A stretch of DNA of 64,000 nt from Pseudomonas sp. MWU16-30317 (GTDB taxonomy: Bacteria; Pseudomonadota; Gammaproteobacteria; Pseudomonadales; Pseudomonadaceae), in the NCBI RefSeq assembly GCF_020515695.1, contig NZ_JAIWJA010000015.1, positions 1 through 64,000 of the forward strand, written 5' to 3'. The notes beneath the pieces are model-generated. The model did no database searches, was not told where the DNA came from, and saw only the letters and a program-made list of their open reading frames with translations. The translations under genes were made by a program, and so were the position numbers. The stretch's first letter is position 1; the number at the start of each line of letters is the position of its first letter. Positions 48,675 to 57,165 of the stretch are shown piece by piece.

Positions 48675-48702
48675 TGGGGGCGGCCGCTCGGGCTCGCCCC
48701 CA
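48675..48702. terminator. Hairpin between convergent EEP and glgB genes
   Basis: TGGGGGCG (48675-48682) pairs with CGCCCCCA (48695-48702) around a 12-nt loop. No U-tract follows on either strand, so it may be a REP fragment acting as a two-way block. Confidence 0.5.
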
Positions 48703-48717
48703 CAGGATTCAGAAGCA

Positions 48718-50943
48718 TCAGCTTCGCGGTTTGAGCACCAGGACCCCCAGTGGCGGCAGGTTCAGGGACACCGAACGATCCTGACCATGCGCAGCGATCT
48801 CCTCACTGTCCACCCCGCCGCCGTTGCCGAAGTTGGACCCGGCATACAGCTCGGCATCACTGTTAAGCACCTCATCCCAATGCTCGCCGAATGGCACGCC
48901 GATGCGATACCCCTCACGCGGTACGGGGGTGAAGTTGGCGACCACCAGTAACGGCTGCCCCTCCTTGCTCCAGCGCAACCAGGCGTAGACGCTGTTGGTT
49001 GAATCATCGCCGATCAACCATTGAAAGCCCTGAGGCTTGCAATCCTGTTCGTACAACGCCGGCTCCGAGCGATACAGCCGATTGAGGTCGGCCACCAGCG
49101 TCTGCACGCCCTTGTGCTCGGAATACTCGGTCAGGTACCAGTCGAGCTGGTGATCGTGGTTCCACTCGCGCCACTGCCCGAACTCGCAGCCCATGAACAG
49201 CAGCTTTTTGCCCGGATGCGCCCACATGAAGGTCAGGTAGGCACGCAGGTTGGCGAATTTCTGCCAGCGGTCGCCGGGCATCTTGTCGATCAGCGAATGC
49301 TTGCCGTGCACCACTTCGTCGTGAGAGATCGGCAGGATGAAGTGCTCTGAATACGCATACATCAGGCCGAAGCTCAGTTCGTTGTGGTGGTGATTGCGGT
49401 GGATCGGGTCGTTCTGGATGTAATGCAGGGTGTCGTGCATCCAGCCCATGTTCCACTTGTACGAAAAGCCCAGGCCGCCCGACTGCGTCGACTGGCTGAC
49501 ACCTGGCCATGCAGTGGACTCCTCGGCGATGACCAGCGCGCCAGGTGCCTCGATAGCCACCACGTCATTGAGGTGACGCAGGAAATCGATGGCCTCGAGG
49601 TTCTCGCGACCACCGTAGCGGTTGGGCACCCACTCGCCAGCCTTGCGTGAATAATCGCGGTACAGCATCGAGGCCACCGCATCGACGCGCAGGCCGTCGA
49701 TGTGGAAATGCTTGATCCAGTGCAGCGCCGACGCCAGCATGAAGCCGTGCACCTCGGTGCGCCCCAGGTTGTAGATCAGGGTGTCCCAATCCTGGTGGAA
49801 GCCTTCGAGCGGGTTGTCGTATTCATACAGCGCGGTGCCGTCGAAACGCGCCAGGCCGTGGGTATCGGTGGGAAAGTGCGCCGGCACCCAATCGAGAATC
49901 ACGCCGAAACCGGCCTGGTGGCAGCGGTCGACGAATTCGGCGAATTGCTGCGGCGTGCCGTAACGGGCGGTGGGTGCGAACTGCGCGAGCAATTGATAAC
50001 CCCACGACCCACCGAACGGATGCTCCATGATCGGCATCAGCTCGATATGGGTGAAGCCCATCTTCTCGATATAGGGAATAAGGCGGTCGGCCAGCTCGTG
50101 CCAAGTGTAATTGCGCACTACCTCGCCAGCATCGTCGGTCTCGACCATCCACGAGCCCGCGTGCAGCTCGTAGATCGACAGCGGCGCACTGCTGCTGTGG
50201 CGCTGTTCACGGCCCTCGAGCCAGGCCTGGTCACCCCAGGCGTGATCGAGCGGCCTGCCGACCCGCGACCCCGTGGCGGGCGGCAGCTCAGTGGCCAGAG
50301 CAACCGGATCGGCCTTGAGCGGCAAGATGCCGTGAGCGCCGAGAATTTCGTATTTATAGCCATCGCCCGGCTGCACGCCAGGAATGAAGATTTCCCACAC
50401 ACCCGAGGGGTAGCGCACGCGCATCGGATGCCGACGGCCATCCCAGCCGTTGAAGTCACCCACCACCGAAACGCGCTTGGCATTCGGCGCCCACACGGCG
50501 AAACGCACGCCGTCGACGCCATCGATATTCATCACCTGAGCGCCAAAGACACCGCTCAGATCACGGTGATTACCCTCGGCGAACAGGTACAGGTCCATCT
50601 CGCCCAGCAGCTCGCCGAAGCTGTAAGGATCGGCGTTGGTGTATTCGCCACCGGCCCATTGCACCTTGAGCCGATAGGGCTGACGCGAATGCATGTGGCC
50701 GGTGAAGAGCCCCGGTACGTCGTAATGCTGTTCAAGCTTGACCAGGGACTCGTCGTGATCCTTGGCCAACACCTCGACCGACAAGGCATTGGGCAGGTAG
50801 GCACGAATGTATTGCCCGTCACCGCCATCGCTGTGGGGGCCAAGGATCGAAAACGGATCACGGTGATCGGCGCGGATCAGCGCTTCAATATCGGCCTTGG
50901 GCGGTATGGCACCGCGCTGGCTCTGTTGCTGTTGCGCACTCAT
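48718..50943 (-). CDS. glgB: 1,4-alpha-glucan branching enzyme GlgB
   Basis: GH13 branching enzyme, 741 residues. Two N-terminal CBM48-like domains (about 20-120 and 130-235), then DGLRVDAV with D421, VIAEEST with E474 and ISHDEVVHGK (near 535), the GlgB signature. Makes alpha-1,6 branches on the linear chains extended by GlgE or GlgA. Its start overlaps the treS stop (ATGA). Last gene of glgE-treS-glgB. Confidence 0.95.
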   Translation of the reverse strand: MSAQQQQSQRGAIPPKADIEALIRADHRDPFSILGPHSDGGDGQYIRAYLPNALSVEVLAKDHDESLVKLEQHYDVPGLFTGHMHSRQPYRLKVQWAGGEYTNADPYSFGELLGEMDLYLFAEGNHRDLSGVFGAQVMNIDGVDGVRFAVWAPNAKRVSVVGDFNGWDGRRHPMRVRYPSGVWEIFIPGVQPGDGYKYEILGAHGILPLKADPVALATELPPATGSRVGRPLDHAWGDQAWLEGREQRHSSSAPLSIYELHAGSWMVETDDAGEVVRNYTWHELADRLIPYIEKMGFTHIELMPIMEHPFGGSWGYQLLAQFAPTARYGTPQQFAEFVDRCHQAGFGVILDWVPAHFPTDTHGLARFDGTALYEYDNPLEGFHQDWDTLIYNLGRTEVHGFMLASALHWIKHFHIDGLRVDAVASMLYRDYSRKAGEWVPNRYGGRENLEAIDFLRHLNDVVAIEAPGALVIAEESTAWPGVSQSTQSGGLGFSYKWNMGWMHDTLHYIQNDPIHRNHHHNELSFGLMYAYSEHFILPISHDEVVHGKHSLIDKMPGDRWQKFANLRAYLTFMWAHPGKKLLFMGCEFGQWREWNHDHQLDWYLTEYSEHKGVQTLVADLNRLYRSEPALYEQDCKPQGFQWLIGDDSTNSVYAWLRWSKEGQPLLVVANFTPVPREGYRIGVPFGEHWDEVLNSDAELYAGSNFGNGGGVDSEEIAAHGQDRSVSLNLPPLGVLVLKPRS

Positions 50944-53900
50944 GACTCTTCTCCCCTTGTACTCAAGAGCCCGAACAGACCATGCAAAGGCACGGCCAGC
51001 CAGCCCGGACGATTCTCCGCTTCATAAGCGATTTCATAGGCAGCCTTTTCCAGGCTGAACAATTCCAGTGCCGCACGCTCGCCTTCGGGGTTTTCCCAGG
51101 CATGGGCCAAGTCGGCCGTGGCCGCTCGATAGGCCTCGATGAACGCGTGCCGCGATTCATGCAGGTAACGCTTGGCCACGCGCTGGCGGGCCTGCGCGGC
51201 TTCTGGCGAGGCATCCACGCTCTGCGCATTGCGCACCGCCATGGCCGCCGCGTAATCAAACGAACGCAGCACACCGCTGACGTCCTTGAACGGGCTGTAC
51301 TTGCCGCGACGTTCTTCCAATGGCCGTGCCGGTTCGCCTTCGAAGTCGATCAGGTAGGCGTCGCCCTGCACCACCAGCACCTGGCCCAAGTGCAAGTCGC
51401 CGTGCACACGCATGATCAAGCCACCGGTAGCCTGCTGGCTGAGTGTATCGACGTGGCTGAGCAGCGATTTGCGCTGGCTCAACAGGTCGGCCACCAGCGT
51501 GCGGTTTTCGTCATCCAGGTTGCCTTTATGTTGTTCGAGCAATTGCAGTGCACGTTCGACCTGCGCCTTGATGCTTTTGCTCCATGCCTGAGCGTCCTTC
51601 TTTTTGCTCGGGCTGGCACGAAAATCGGCATTGTCGGTAGGCGCGGCCAGCACCTTGTGCATTTCGCCCAGGCGCTTGCCGAGCATGGCGGCGAAATCGG
51701 CCAGCTCCACCAGGGCGTTGTAGTGTTGATCCTGCTCGGAGCGGACACTGGCCATCTCGTCGCGCACCGCACGCTCCAGATTGTTCTGAGTCCACTCCCA
51801 CGCGTCGCCTTGGTTGGCCAAAAAGCCCTGAGCGATCATCAACAGGTGCGGCAGACCCTGGGCATCGACGCGCTGGACGGAGCCCAGCAGCGGCGAAATA
51901 TTCTGGTAGCCGGCGCTGGTGAGGTAGGCGCCCATTTCCAGCTCGGGGTGGATGCCGCCGCTGACCTTGCGGATCATCTTGAGCACCATCGCGCCGCCGA
52001 TCACTACCGAGCTATTGGATTGCTCGGCGGACAGGTAGCGAATCTGCGCATCGCTGCCCAAATTGAGCCGGGTCAACTCGGCGGTCGGTTCGAAACGCAG
52101 TTCACCCTCACTGCATGGCAGCGTCTGATTGGCCTGCACCGCGGCGAGCACCGAATGAATGAAGGTCTCGAGCGCGAACGCATCGGTGATCAAGCCCACC
52201 TGACGGCCGCGGCGTACCCGCGACAGCGCCAGTTGCTGAGGGAGCGCGCTGGCGATCTGATCGTCGCCAAGCAATCCGAACGGGAACTGATAGCGGCTGA
52301 CCACGCCAGCGCTGGTGACTTCGATCTCGCTGAGCAGCACCGGCGCCTGCGCGGTACCGAAGCGCACGCCGTAGGCGATGTTCACCTTGTCGATAGCGCT
52401 GTCCTTGCCGGCGAACCAGCGGCGCTTGGGCAGGTACTGGGTGAGCGCGGTGTTTTCCAGCGATTCGCGCGAGGGCGACTCAAGCAGTTCCTCCATGCGC
52501 TTTTTCAGCACCAGAGTGAGAAAGTCCGGCAGGCTTTGGGCCGGTTCAACGTGCCAGCTGGGCATTTGATTCTCCGAGGCCAATAGAAACCAGTAGAACC
52601 CGTAAGGGGCCAGAGTGAGCAGGAAATTGAGCTGACCGATCGGCGGGAACGCCGCACCGCCAAGCATCTCCACCGGGACCATGCCGGCATAGGCCGACAG
52701 ATCCAACTCGGCCGCTTGCGCCGCCCGCGAAACGTTGGCCACACAGAGGATGATCTCGACCTTGCCGTCGGCGTTGGTGTACTCACGCAGATAGGCTAGG
52801 ATGCGCCGGTTGCTCGGCGACAGCATCTTCAACGTACCGCGGCCAAAGGCCTTCTGCTGCTTGCGCACGGCGAGCATGCGCCGCGTCCAGTTGAGCAGCG
52901 AGTGTGGATCGCTGGCCTGGGTTTCGACGTTGACCGACTGGTAGCCGTAGAGCGAATCCATGATCGGCGGCAGCACCAGGCTGGCCGGGTCGGCGCGCGA
53001 AAAACCACCGTTGCGGTCGATCGACCACTGCATGGGCGTGCGCACACCGTCGCGGTCGCCCAGGTAGATGTTGTCGCCCATGCCGATTTCGTCGCCGTAA
53101 TACAGCGTCGGCGTGCCAGGCATCGACAGCAGCAGGCTGTTGAGCAGTTCGACGCGACGCCGGTCACGCTCGAGCAACGGCGCCAGCCGTCGGCGAATAC
53201 CGAGGTTGATGCGCGCGCGGCTGTCGGCGGCGTAGTAGTTCCACAGGTAATCGCGCTCCTTGTCGGTAACCATTTCCAGGGTCAGCTCGTCATGGTTGCG
53301 CAGGAAGATCGCCCACTGGCAATTGGCGGGGATCTCCGGGGTCTGACGCAAGATGTCGGTGATCGGAAACCGGTCTTCCTGGGCCACGGCCATGTACATG
53401 CGCGGCATCAACGGGAAGTGGAAGGCCATATGGCATTCGTCGCCATTGGGGCCCTTGGCGTCGCCGAAATACAGCTGGGTGTCCTCGGGCCATTGGTTGG
53501 CCTCGGCCAACAGCATGCGATCGGGGTAATTGGCGTCAATTTCGGCGCGGATCTGCTTGAGCACCGCGTGGGTCTCGGGCAGGTTCTCGTTGTTGGTGCC
53601 GTCGCGCTCGATCAAGTACGGGATGGCGTCCAGACGCAGGCCATCGATGCCCAGGTCGAGCCAATAACGCATCACGCCGATCACCGCCTTCATCACCTGC
53701 GGGTTGTCGAAGTTGAGGTCCGGCTGGTGCGAGTAGAAACGATGCCAGAAGTACTGGCCGGCGACCGGGTCCCAGGTCCAGTTGGATTTTTCGGTGTCGA
53801 GGAAGATGATCCGCGTGCCGTCGTATTTGGCATCGCTGTCGGACCACACGTAAAAGTCCCGCGCCTTGGATCCGGCCTTGGCACGGCGCGCACGCTGGAA

Positions 53901-54263
53901 CCAGGGGTGCTGGTCCGAAGTGTGGTTGATGACCAGTTCGGTGATCACGCGCAAGCCACGCTGGTGCGCCTCGGCGATGAAACGCTTGGCGTCGTGCATG
54001 GTGCCGTAGTCGGGGTGCACGGCCTTGTATTCGGCGATATCGTAGCCGTCGTCACGCCGTGGCGACGGATAGAACGGCAACAGCCAGATGGTATTGACCC
54101 CCAGCTCGGCGATGTAATCGAGCTTGGCGATGAGGCCGGGAAAGTCACCGATGCCGTCGTTGTTGGAGTCGAAAAAAGACTTTACATGCACTTGGTAAAT
54201 GACCGCGTCCTTGTACCAGAGCGGGTCTTCGATGAACTTGGCTGCCTTAGGTTTTCTGGCCAT
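50940..54263 (-). CDS. treS: Trehalose synthase fused to maltokinase (TreS-Mak)
   Basis: Bifunctional 1107-residue protein. Residues 1 to about 545 are a GH13 trehalose synthase (trehalose to maltose isomerisation) with GLRLDAIP (D212), LLAEANQWPE (E254) and RNHDELT (D325). Residues about 620-1105 are a maltokinase with the kinase-like catalytic loop MRVHGDLHLGQ followed by LIDFEGEPARPLEERRGKYS. The fusion would channel maltose straight to maltose-1-phosphate for GlgE. ATG 54263 follows AAGGA. The fused form is usual in pseudomonads, unlike separate treS and mak in mycobacteria. Confidence 0.94.
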   Translation of the reverse strand: MARKPKAAKFIEDPLWYKDAVIYQVHVKSFFDSNNDGIGDFPGLIAKLDYIAELGVNTIWLLPFYPSPRRDDGYDIAEYKAVHPDYGTMHDAKRFIAEAHQRGLRVITELVINHTSDQHPWFQRARRAKAGSKARDFYVWSDSDAKYDGTRIIFLDTEKSNWTWDPVAGQYFWHRFYSHQPDLNFDNPQVMKAVIGVMRYWLDLGIDGLRLDAIPYLIERDGTNNENLPETHAVLKQIRAEIDANYPDRMLLAEANQWPEDTQLYFGDAKGPNGDECHMAFHFPLMPRMYMAVAQEDRFPITDILRQTPEIPANCQWAIFLRNHDELTLEMVTDKERDYLWNYYAADSRARINLGIRRRLAPLLERDRRRVELLNSLLLSMPGTPTLYYGDEIGMGDNIYLGDRDGVRTPMQWSIDRNGGFSRADPASLVLPPIMDSLYGYQSVNVETQASDPHSLLNWTRRMLAVRKQQKAFGRGTLKMLSPSNRRILAYLREYTNADGKVEIILCVANVSRAAQAAELDLSAYAGMVPVEMLGGAAFPPIGQLNFLLTLAPYGFYWFLLASENQMPSWHVEPAQSLPDFLTLVLKKRMEELLESPSRESLENTALTQYLPKRRWFAGKDSAIDKVNIAYGVRFGTAQAPVLLSEIEVTSAGVVSRYQFPFGLLGDDQIASALPQQLALSRVRRGRQVGLITDAFALETFIHSVLAAVQANQTLPCSEGELRFEPTAELTRLNLGSDAQIRYLSAEQSNSSVVIGGAMVLKMIRKVSGGIHPELEMGAYLTSAGYQNISPLLGSVQRVDAQGLPHLLMIAQGFLANQGDAWEWTQNNLERAVRDEMASVRSEQDQHYNALVELADFAAMLGKRLGEMHKVLAAPTDNADFRASPSKKKDAQAWSKSIKAQVERALQLLEQHKGNLDDENRTLVADLLSQRKSLLSHVDTLSQQATGGLIMRVHGDLHLGQVLVVQGDAYLIDFEGEPARPLEERRGKYSPFKDVSGVLRSFDYAAAMAVRNAQSVDASPEAAQARQRVAKRYLHESRHAFIEAYRAATADLAHAWENPEGERAALELFSLEKAAYEIAYEAENRPGWLAVPLHGLFGLLSTRGEES

Positions 54264-54299
54264 GCAGCTGATTCCTTGTTGAGGAGCTCTTGTTATGAG

Positions 54300-54325
54300 G
54301 CGGCTGCGTCTTCGTACGCAGCCGC
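54300..54325. other. Intra-operon hairpin between glgE and treS
   Basis: GCGGCTGCGT and ACGCAGCCGC form a perfect 10-bp stem with a 6-nt loop, 10 bp beyond the glgE stop and inside the 72-bp gap. No U-tract follows in the glgE direction, so processing or differential stability is more likely than full termination. Confidence 0.5.
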
Positions 54326-54335
54326 GCCGAGAGGG

Positions 54336-56360
54336 TTACTGCTCGCGAGCGATACGCCAGATACCAAAGGACTGATAGGCGGGGTCGAGGCGCATGAACT
54401 GAGTCTTGCCGTACCAGGTCCAGGTATGGCCGGTCATCAGATCGGTGCCCGAGGTCGCGGCATTGTCGTCCAGGCCCAACTCCCACAGCGGCAGTTCGAA
54501 GTTGGCTTCCTGAGCGTTGTAAGGGTCCAAGTTGATCGCCACCAGAATGTAGTTCTGCCGATCGGGCGTACGTTTGGCGAAATACAGGATGTTGTCGTTG
54601 TAGCAATTGAAGAACGCCACGCCCAGGTGGGTCTGCAGCGCCGGGTTGAGACGGCGGATGCGGTTGAGCTGGGCGATCTCGGCAATGATATTGCCGGGTG
54701 CGGTGTAGTCCCGCGGGCGGATCTCGTACTTCTCCGAGTCGAGGTATTCTTCCTTGCCGGGGATCGGCGCCGATTCGCACAGCTCGAAGCCCGAGTACAT
54801 GCCCCACAGCCCTGAGCCCATGGTCGCCAGCGCCGCGCGGATCAAGAAGCCCGGGCGCCCTGACTCGTGCAGAAAAAACGGGTTGATGTCCGGCGTGTTG
54901 ACGAAGAAGTTGGGCCGGTAGCAATGCGACCACGGCGGCTGGTTGAGCTCGCTGAAGTACGCCTGCAATTCAGCCTTGGTGTTGCGCCAGGTGAAGTACG
55001 TGTAACTCTGGCTGTAACCGACCTTGCCCAGACGCGCCATCATCGCCGGCTTGGTGAAGGCCTCGGCGAGAAACATGACGTCTGGGTCCTTGCTGCGAAT
55101 ATCCTCGATCAACCATTGCCAGAACGGCAGCGGCTTGGTGTGCGGGTTGTCGACGCGAAAAATCTTCACGCCCTCCTCGACCCAGCTCCACACCACATCG
55201 CGCAGCGCCAGCCACAGGCTCGGCACCGCATCGGCGGCATAGAAATCGACGTTGACGATGTCCTGGTATTTTTTCGGCGGGTTCTCGGCATAGCGAATGG
55301 TGCCGTCCGGGCGCCACGAGAACCAGCCCGGATGCTCCTTGAGCCAGAGGTGATCCTGGGAGCACTGGATGGCGAAATCGAGGGCGATTTCCAAGCCATG
55401 CTCGGCGGCGGCCTTGACCAGATTGCGAAAGTCCTCGCGGCTGCCCAGTTGCGGGTGAATAGCGTCATGGCCGCCATCCGCGCTACCAATCGCATAAGGA
55501 CTGCCGACATCATCCGGCCCAGCAGTCAGCGAGTTGTTGGGCCCCTTGCGATGCGCGCGGCCGATGGGGTGAATCGGCGGGAAATACAGCACGTCGAAGC
55601 CCATGTCGCGGATCATCGGCAAGCGATTGTGCACGTCGTTAAACGTGCCGTGGCGGGCCTTGTCATCGGTGATCGAGCGCGGGAACAGCTCGTACCAACT
55701 GGCGAACTCGGCCAGTTGCCGCTCCACTTCCACCGGGTATTCGGGGCTGCGAGTGAGAAACGCGCGGTGATCGGCGCGGGCCATCAGAGCGCTAGTGTCG
55801 GCTTGCAACAGCAGCGATACACGCTGGTCTTCGTTGAGCTCATGGAGGCTGTCGTGCAGATTTTGCAGCGCGTGCTTGAGATCGCCCTCGCTACGCTCGG
55901 CGGCATGCTGCAAATGCACGCGGCCTTCTTCCAGCTCCAGGCCGATGGCAACGCCCGCAGCGTATTTTTTCTCCAGCTCATAGCGGTAACTGGCGAACTG
56001 ATCGATCCACGCCTCGACGCAATAGACGTAGCGGCCGATGGCGTCAACGCTGAACTCACCGGCAAAGCTGTCGTTGCCCAGCTCCGTCAGGGCCGAGGTC
56101 TGCCATTCTTCGCTATCCACTCGCCGCACGCGCAGGCGTACCGCCAACTTGTCATGGCCATCGGCGTAAACCTTGGTGGTCACCGCCACCTGGCGTCCGA
56201 CTAGCGTCTTGACGGCGAATACGCCGTCATCGATCACCGGTTGGGTATTCTCGATCACGAGGCGCGGTAGCAGCAGGGCCTGGGACAGGCTCAAGACGTG
56301 CTCCGCGTTATCGTGGACTTGGCCTTCGCGGCCGGATTCGAAAGGTTCATCAGACGTCAT
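54336..56360 (-). CDS. glgE: Alpha-1,4-glucan:maltose-1-phosphate maltosyltransferase GlgE
   Basis: GH13_3 enzyme, 674 residues, elongating alpha-glucan with maltose from maltose-1-phosphate. The nucleophile lies in FRVDNPHTKP (D404) and the acid/base in FLAEAFTKP (E433), equivalent to D394 and E423 of the Streptomyces enzyme; LYFPPIHPIGRAHRKG near 258 is the family donor-site block. The open frame extends to 56483, but ATG 56360, with GGAG ten bases upstream, starts the conserved part. First gene of glgE-treS-glgB, divergent from a small proline-rich gene. Confidence 0.94.
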   Translation of the reverse strand: MTSDEPFESGREGQVHDNAEHVLSLSQALLLPRLVIENTQPVIDDGVFAVKTLVGRQVAVTTKVYADGHDKLAVRLRVRRVDSEEWQTSALTELGNDSFAGEFSVDAIGRYVYCVEAWIDQFASYRYELEKKYAAGVAIGLELEEGRVHLQHAAERSEGDLKHALQNLHDSLHELNEDQRVSLLLQADTSALMARADHRAFLTRSPEYPVEVERQLAEFASWYELFPRSITDDKARHGTFNDVHNRLPMIRDMGFDVLYFPPIHPIGRAHRKGPNNSLTAGPDDVGSPYAIGSADGGHDAIHPQLGSREDFRNLVKAAAEHGLEIALDFAIQCSQDHLWLKEHPGWFSWRPDGTIRYAENPPKKYQDIVNVDFYAADAVPSLWLALRDVVWSWVEEGVKIFRVDNPHTKPLPFWQWLIEDIRSKDPDVMFLAEAFTKPAMMARLGKVGYSQSYTYFTWRNTKAELQAYFSELNQPPWSHCYRPNFFVNTPDINPFFLHESGRPGFLIRAALATMGSGLWGMYSGFELCESAPIPGKEEYLDSEKYEIRPRDYTAPGNIIAEIAQLNRIRRLNPALQTHLGVAFFNCYNDNILYFAKRTPDRQNYILVAINLDPYNAQEANFELPLWELGLDDNAATSGTDLMTGHTWTWYGKTQFMRLDPAYQSFGIWRIAREQ

Positions 56361-56446
56361 CGAGCCTAGCTCCTTATTACGCCCCGTGGACGTTGCGGAT
56401 GATGCTGCTGGAAGAGAGATGCAGTGCGACTGTTTGTCGCCTAAGG

Positions 56447-56475
56447 TTGGGAGCCGACGCGCCGGGCAAAAGTTC
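56447..56475 (-). promoter_or_regulatory. Possible AlgU (sigma22)-type promoter of glgE-treS-glgB
   Basis: Minus strand: GAACTT (56475-56470), 17-bp spacer, TCCCAA (56452-56447), 86 bp before the glgE ATG. GAACTT-N16/17-TCTGA is the AlgU consensus; the -35 is perfect and the -10 partial. An envelope/osmotic-stress sigma factor would fit the role of trehalose. Confidence 0.35.
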
Positions 56476-56596
56476 AGACGCAATCAACCGCCGCAGGGCG
56501 GGATCGAAAAAAAGAATCAATCCCGGTGGCTGCGGTCCAGATACTTGAATACGTTGTTTTCGACGCCAGCTGTTACACACGAGCGAGGTCAGGACC

Positions 56597-56773
56597 ATGA
56601 ACATTCCCATTCCCGCCGAAACCCCGGATCCGAATATCGACGATCCCAATCTGCCGCCTACCGCGCCTGAGGGTGATCCTGGCGACAATCCCGATGGTGT
56701 GCCCGTTCAGCCGACCGTGCCACCTACCCCGGTCGGCGATCCGCCGAATGAGGAGCCGCCGGCGACGTTGTGA
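56597..56773 (+). CDS. Small proline-rich acidic protein, 58 residues
   Basis: Complete ORF beginning MNIPIPAETPDPNIDDPNLP with AGGA five bases before the ATG. Roughly a third of residues are proline, with many Asp and Glu and no hydrophobic core, so intrinsically disordered and acidic. Divergent from glgE and closed by a good terminator 18 bp after the stop, which supports it being a real transcription unit. No known family recognised. Confidence 0.65.
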   Translation: MNIPIPAETPDPNIDDPNLPPTAPEGDPGDNPDGVPVQPTVPPTPVGDPPNEEPPATL

Positions 56774-56790
56774 GCATAGATAGGGAATCG

Positions 56791-56829
56791 GGCCCCGTTT
56801 GCTTTTAATCAGGCTGCGGGGCCTTTTTT
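56791..56829 (+). terminator. Rho-independent terminator after the proline-rich gene
   Basis: GGCCCCG (56791-56797) and CGGGGCC (56817-56823) form a GC stem followed by six T residues. Confidence 0.85.
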
Positions 56830-57165
56830 GCTTTTGCGCGCCTGTGATGCCGCCTGGGTATGTGAGACTGGACGGCGCCTTGGCATGCAGCGATGCGGTG
56901 CCTGAATCGCGACCTTTGCCAGCAGCGCGCACTCACCATGAATAAAAAATCTCGGGCCACTGCGCAACGCGCTCAAAGAAGTGTTCGATGATCGCGCAGA
57001 ATCCCTCCAGCGCCCGTTGACTGGGCCCTTCGCCGCTGTTAAAAATGTACCACCCAGTTAGTTTTTGCGCGAAACGGGAGCCAGTAGGAAAAGCCTTTTT
57101 CTGCTAGCTTTACAAGACGCAACAGCAACGGCCAAGGCTTGATAATAAAAACAACGGAGACCAAC
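56830..57165. other. Intergenic region with a possible decayed coding fragment
   Basis: No intact gene between the terminator and the MHS transporter. On the minus strand, 56938 to about 57057 stays open and ends in TGA, reading WYIFNSGEGPSQRALEGFCA then IIEHFFERVAQWPEIFYSW, protein-like but without a start codon (an in-frame TAG lies upstream). It may be the 3' end of a lost gene. The promoter of the MHS gene should lie at 57080-57150. Confidence 0.35.

Noticed and set aside
52902..54815. 637-codon plus-strand frame opposite treS/glgE
   Set aside because: It spans two minus-strand genes whose catalytic motifs are intact, and has no start signal.
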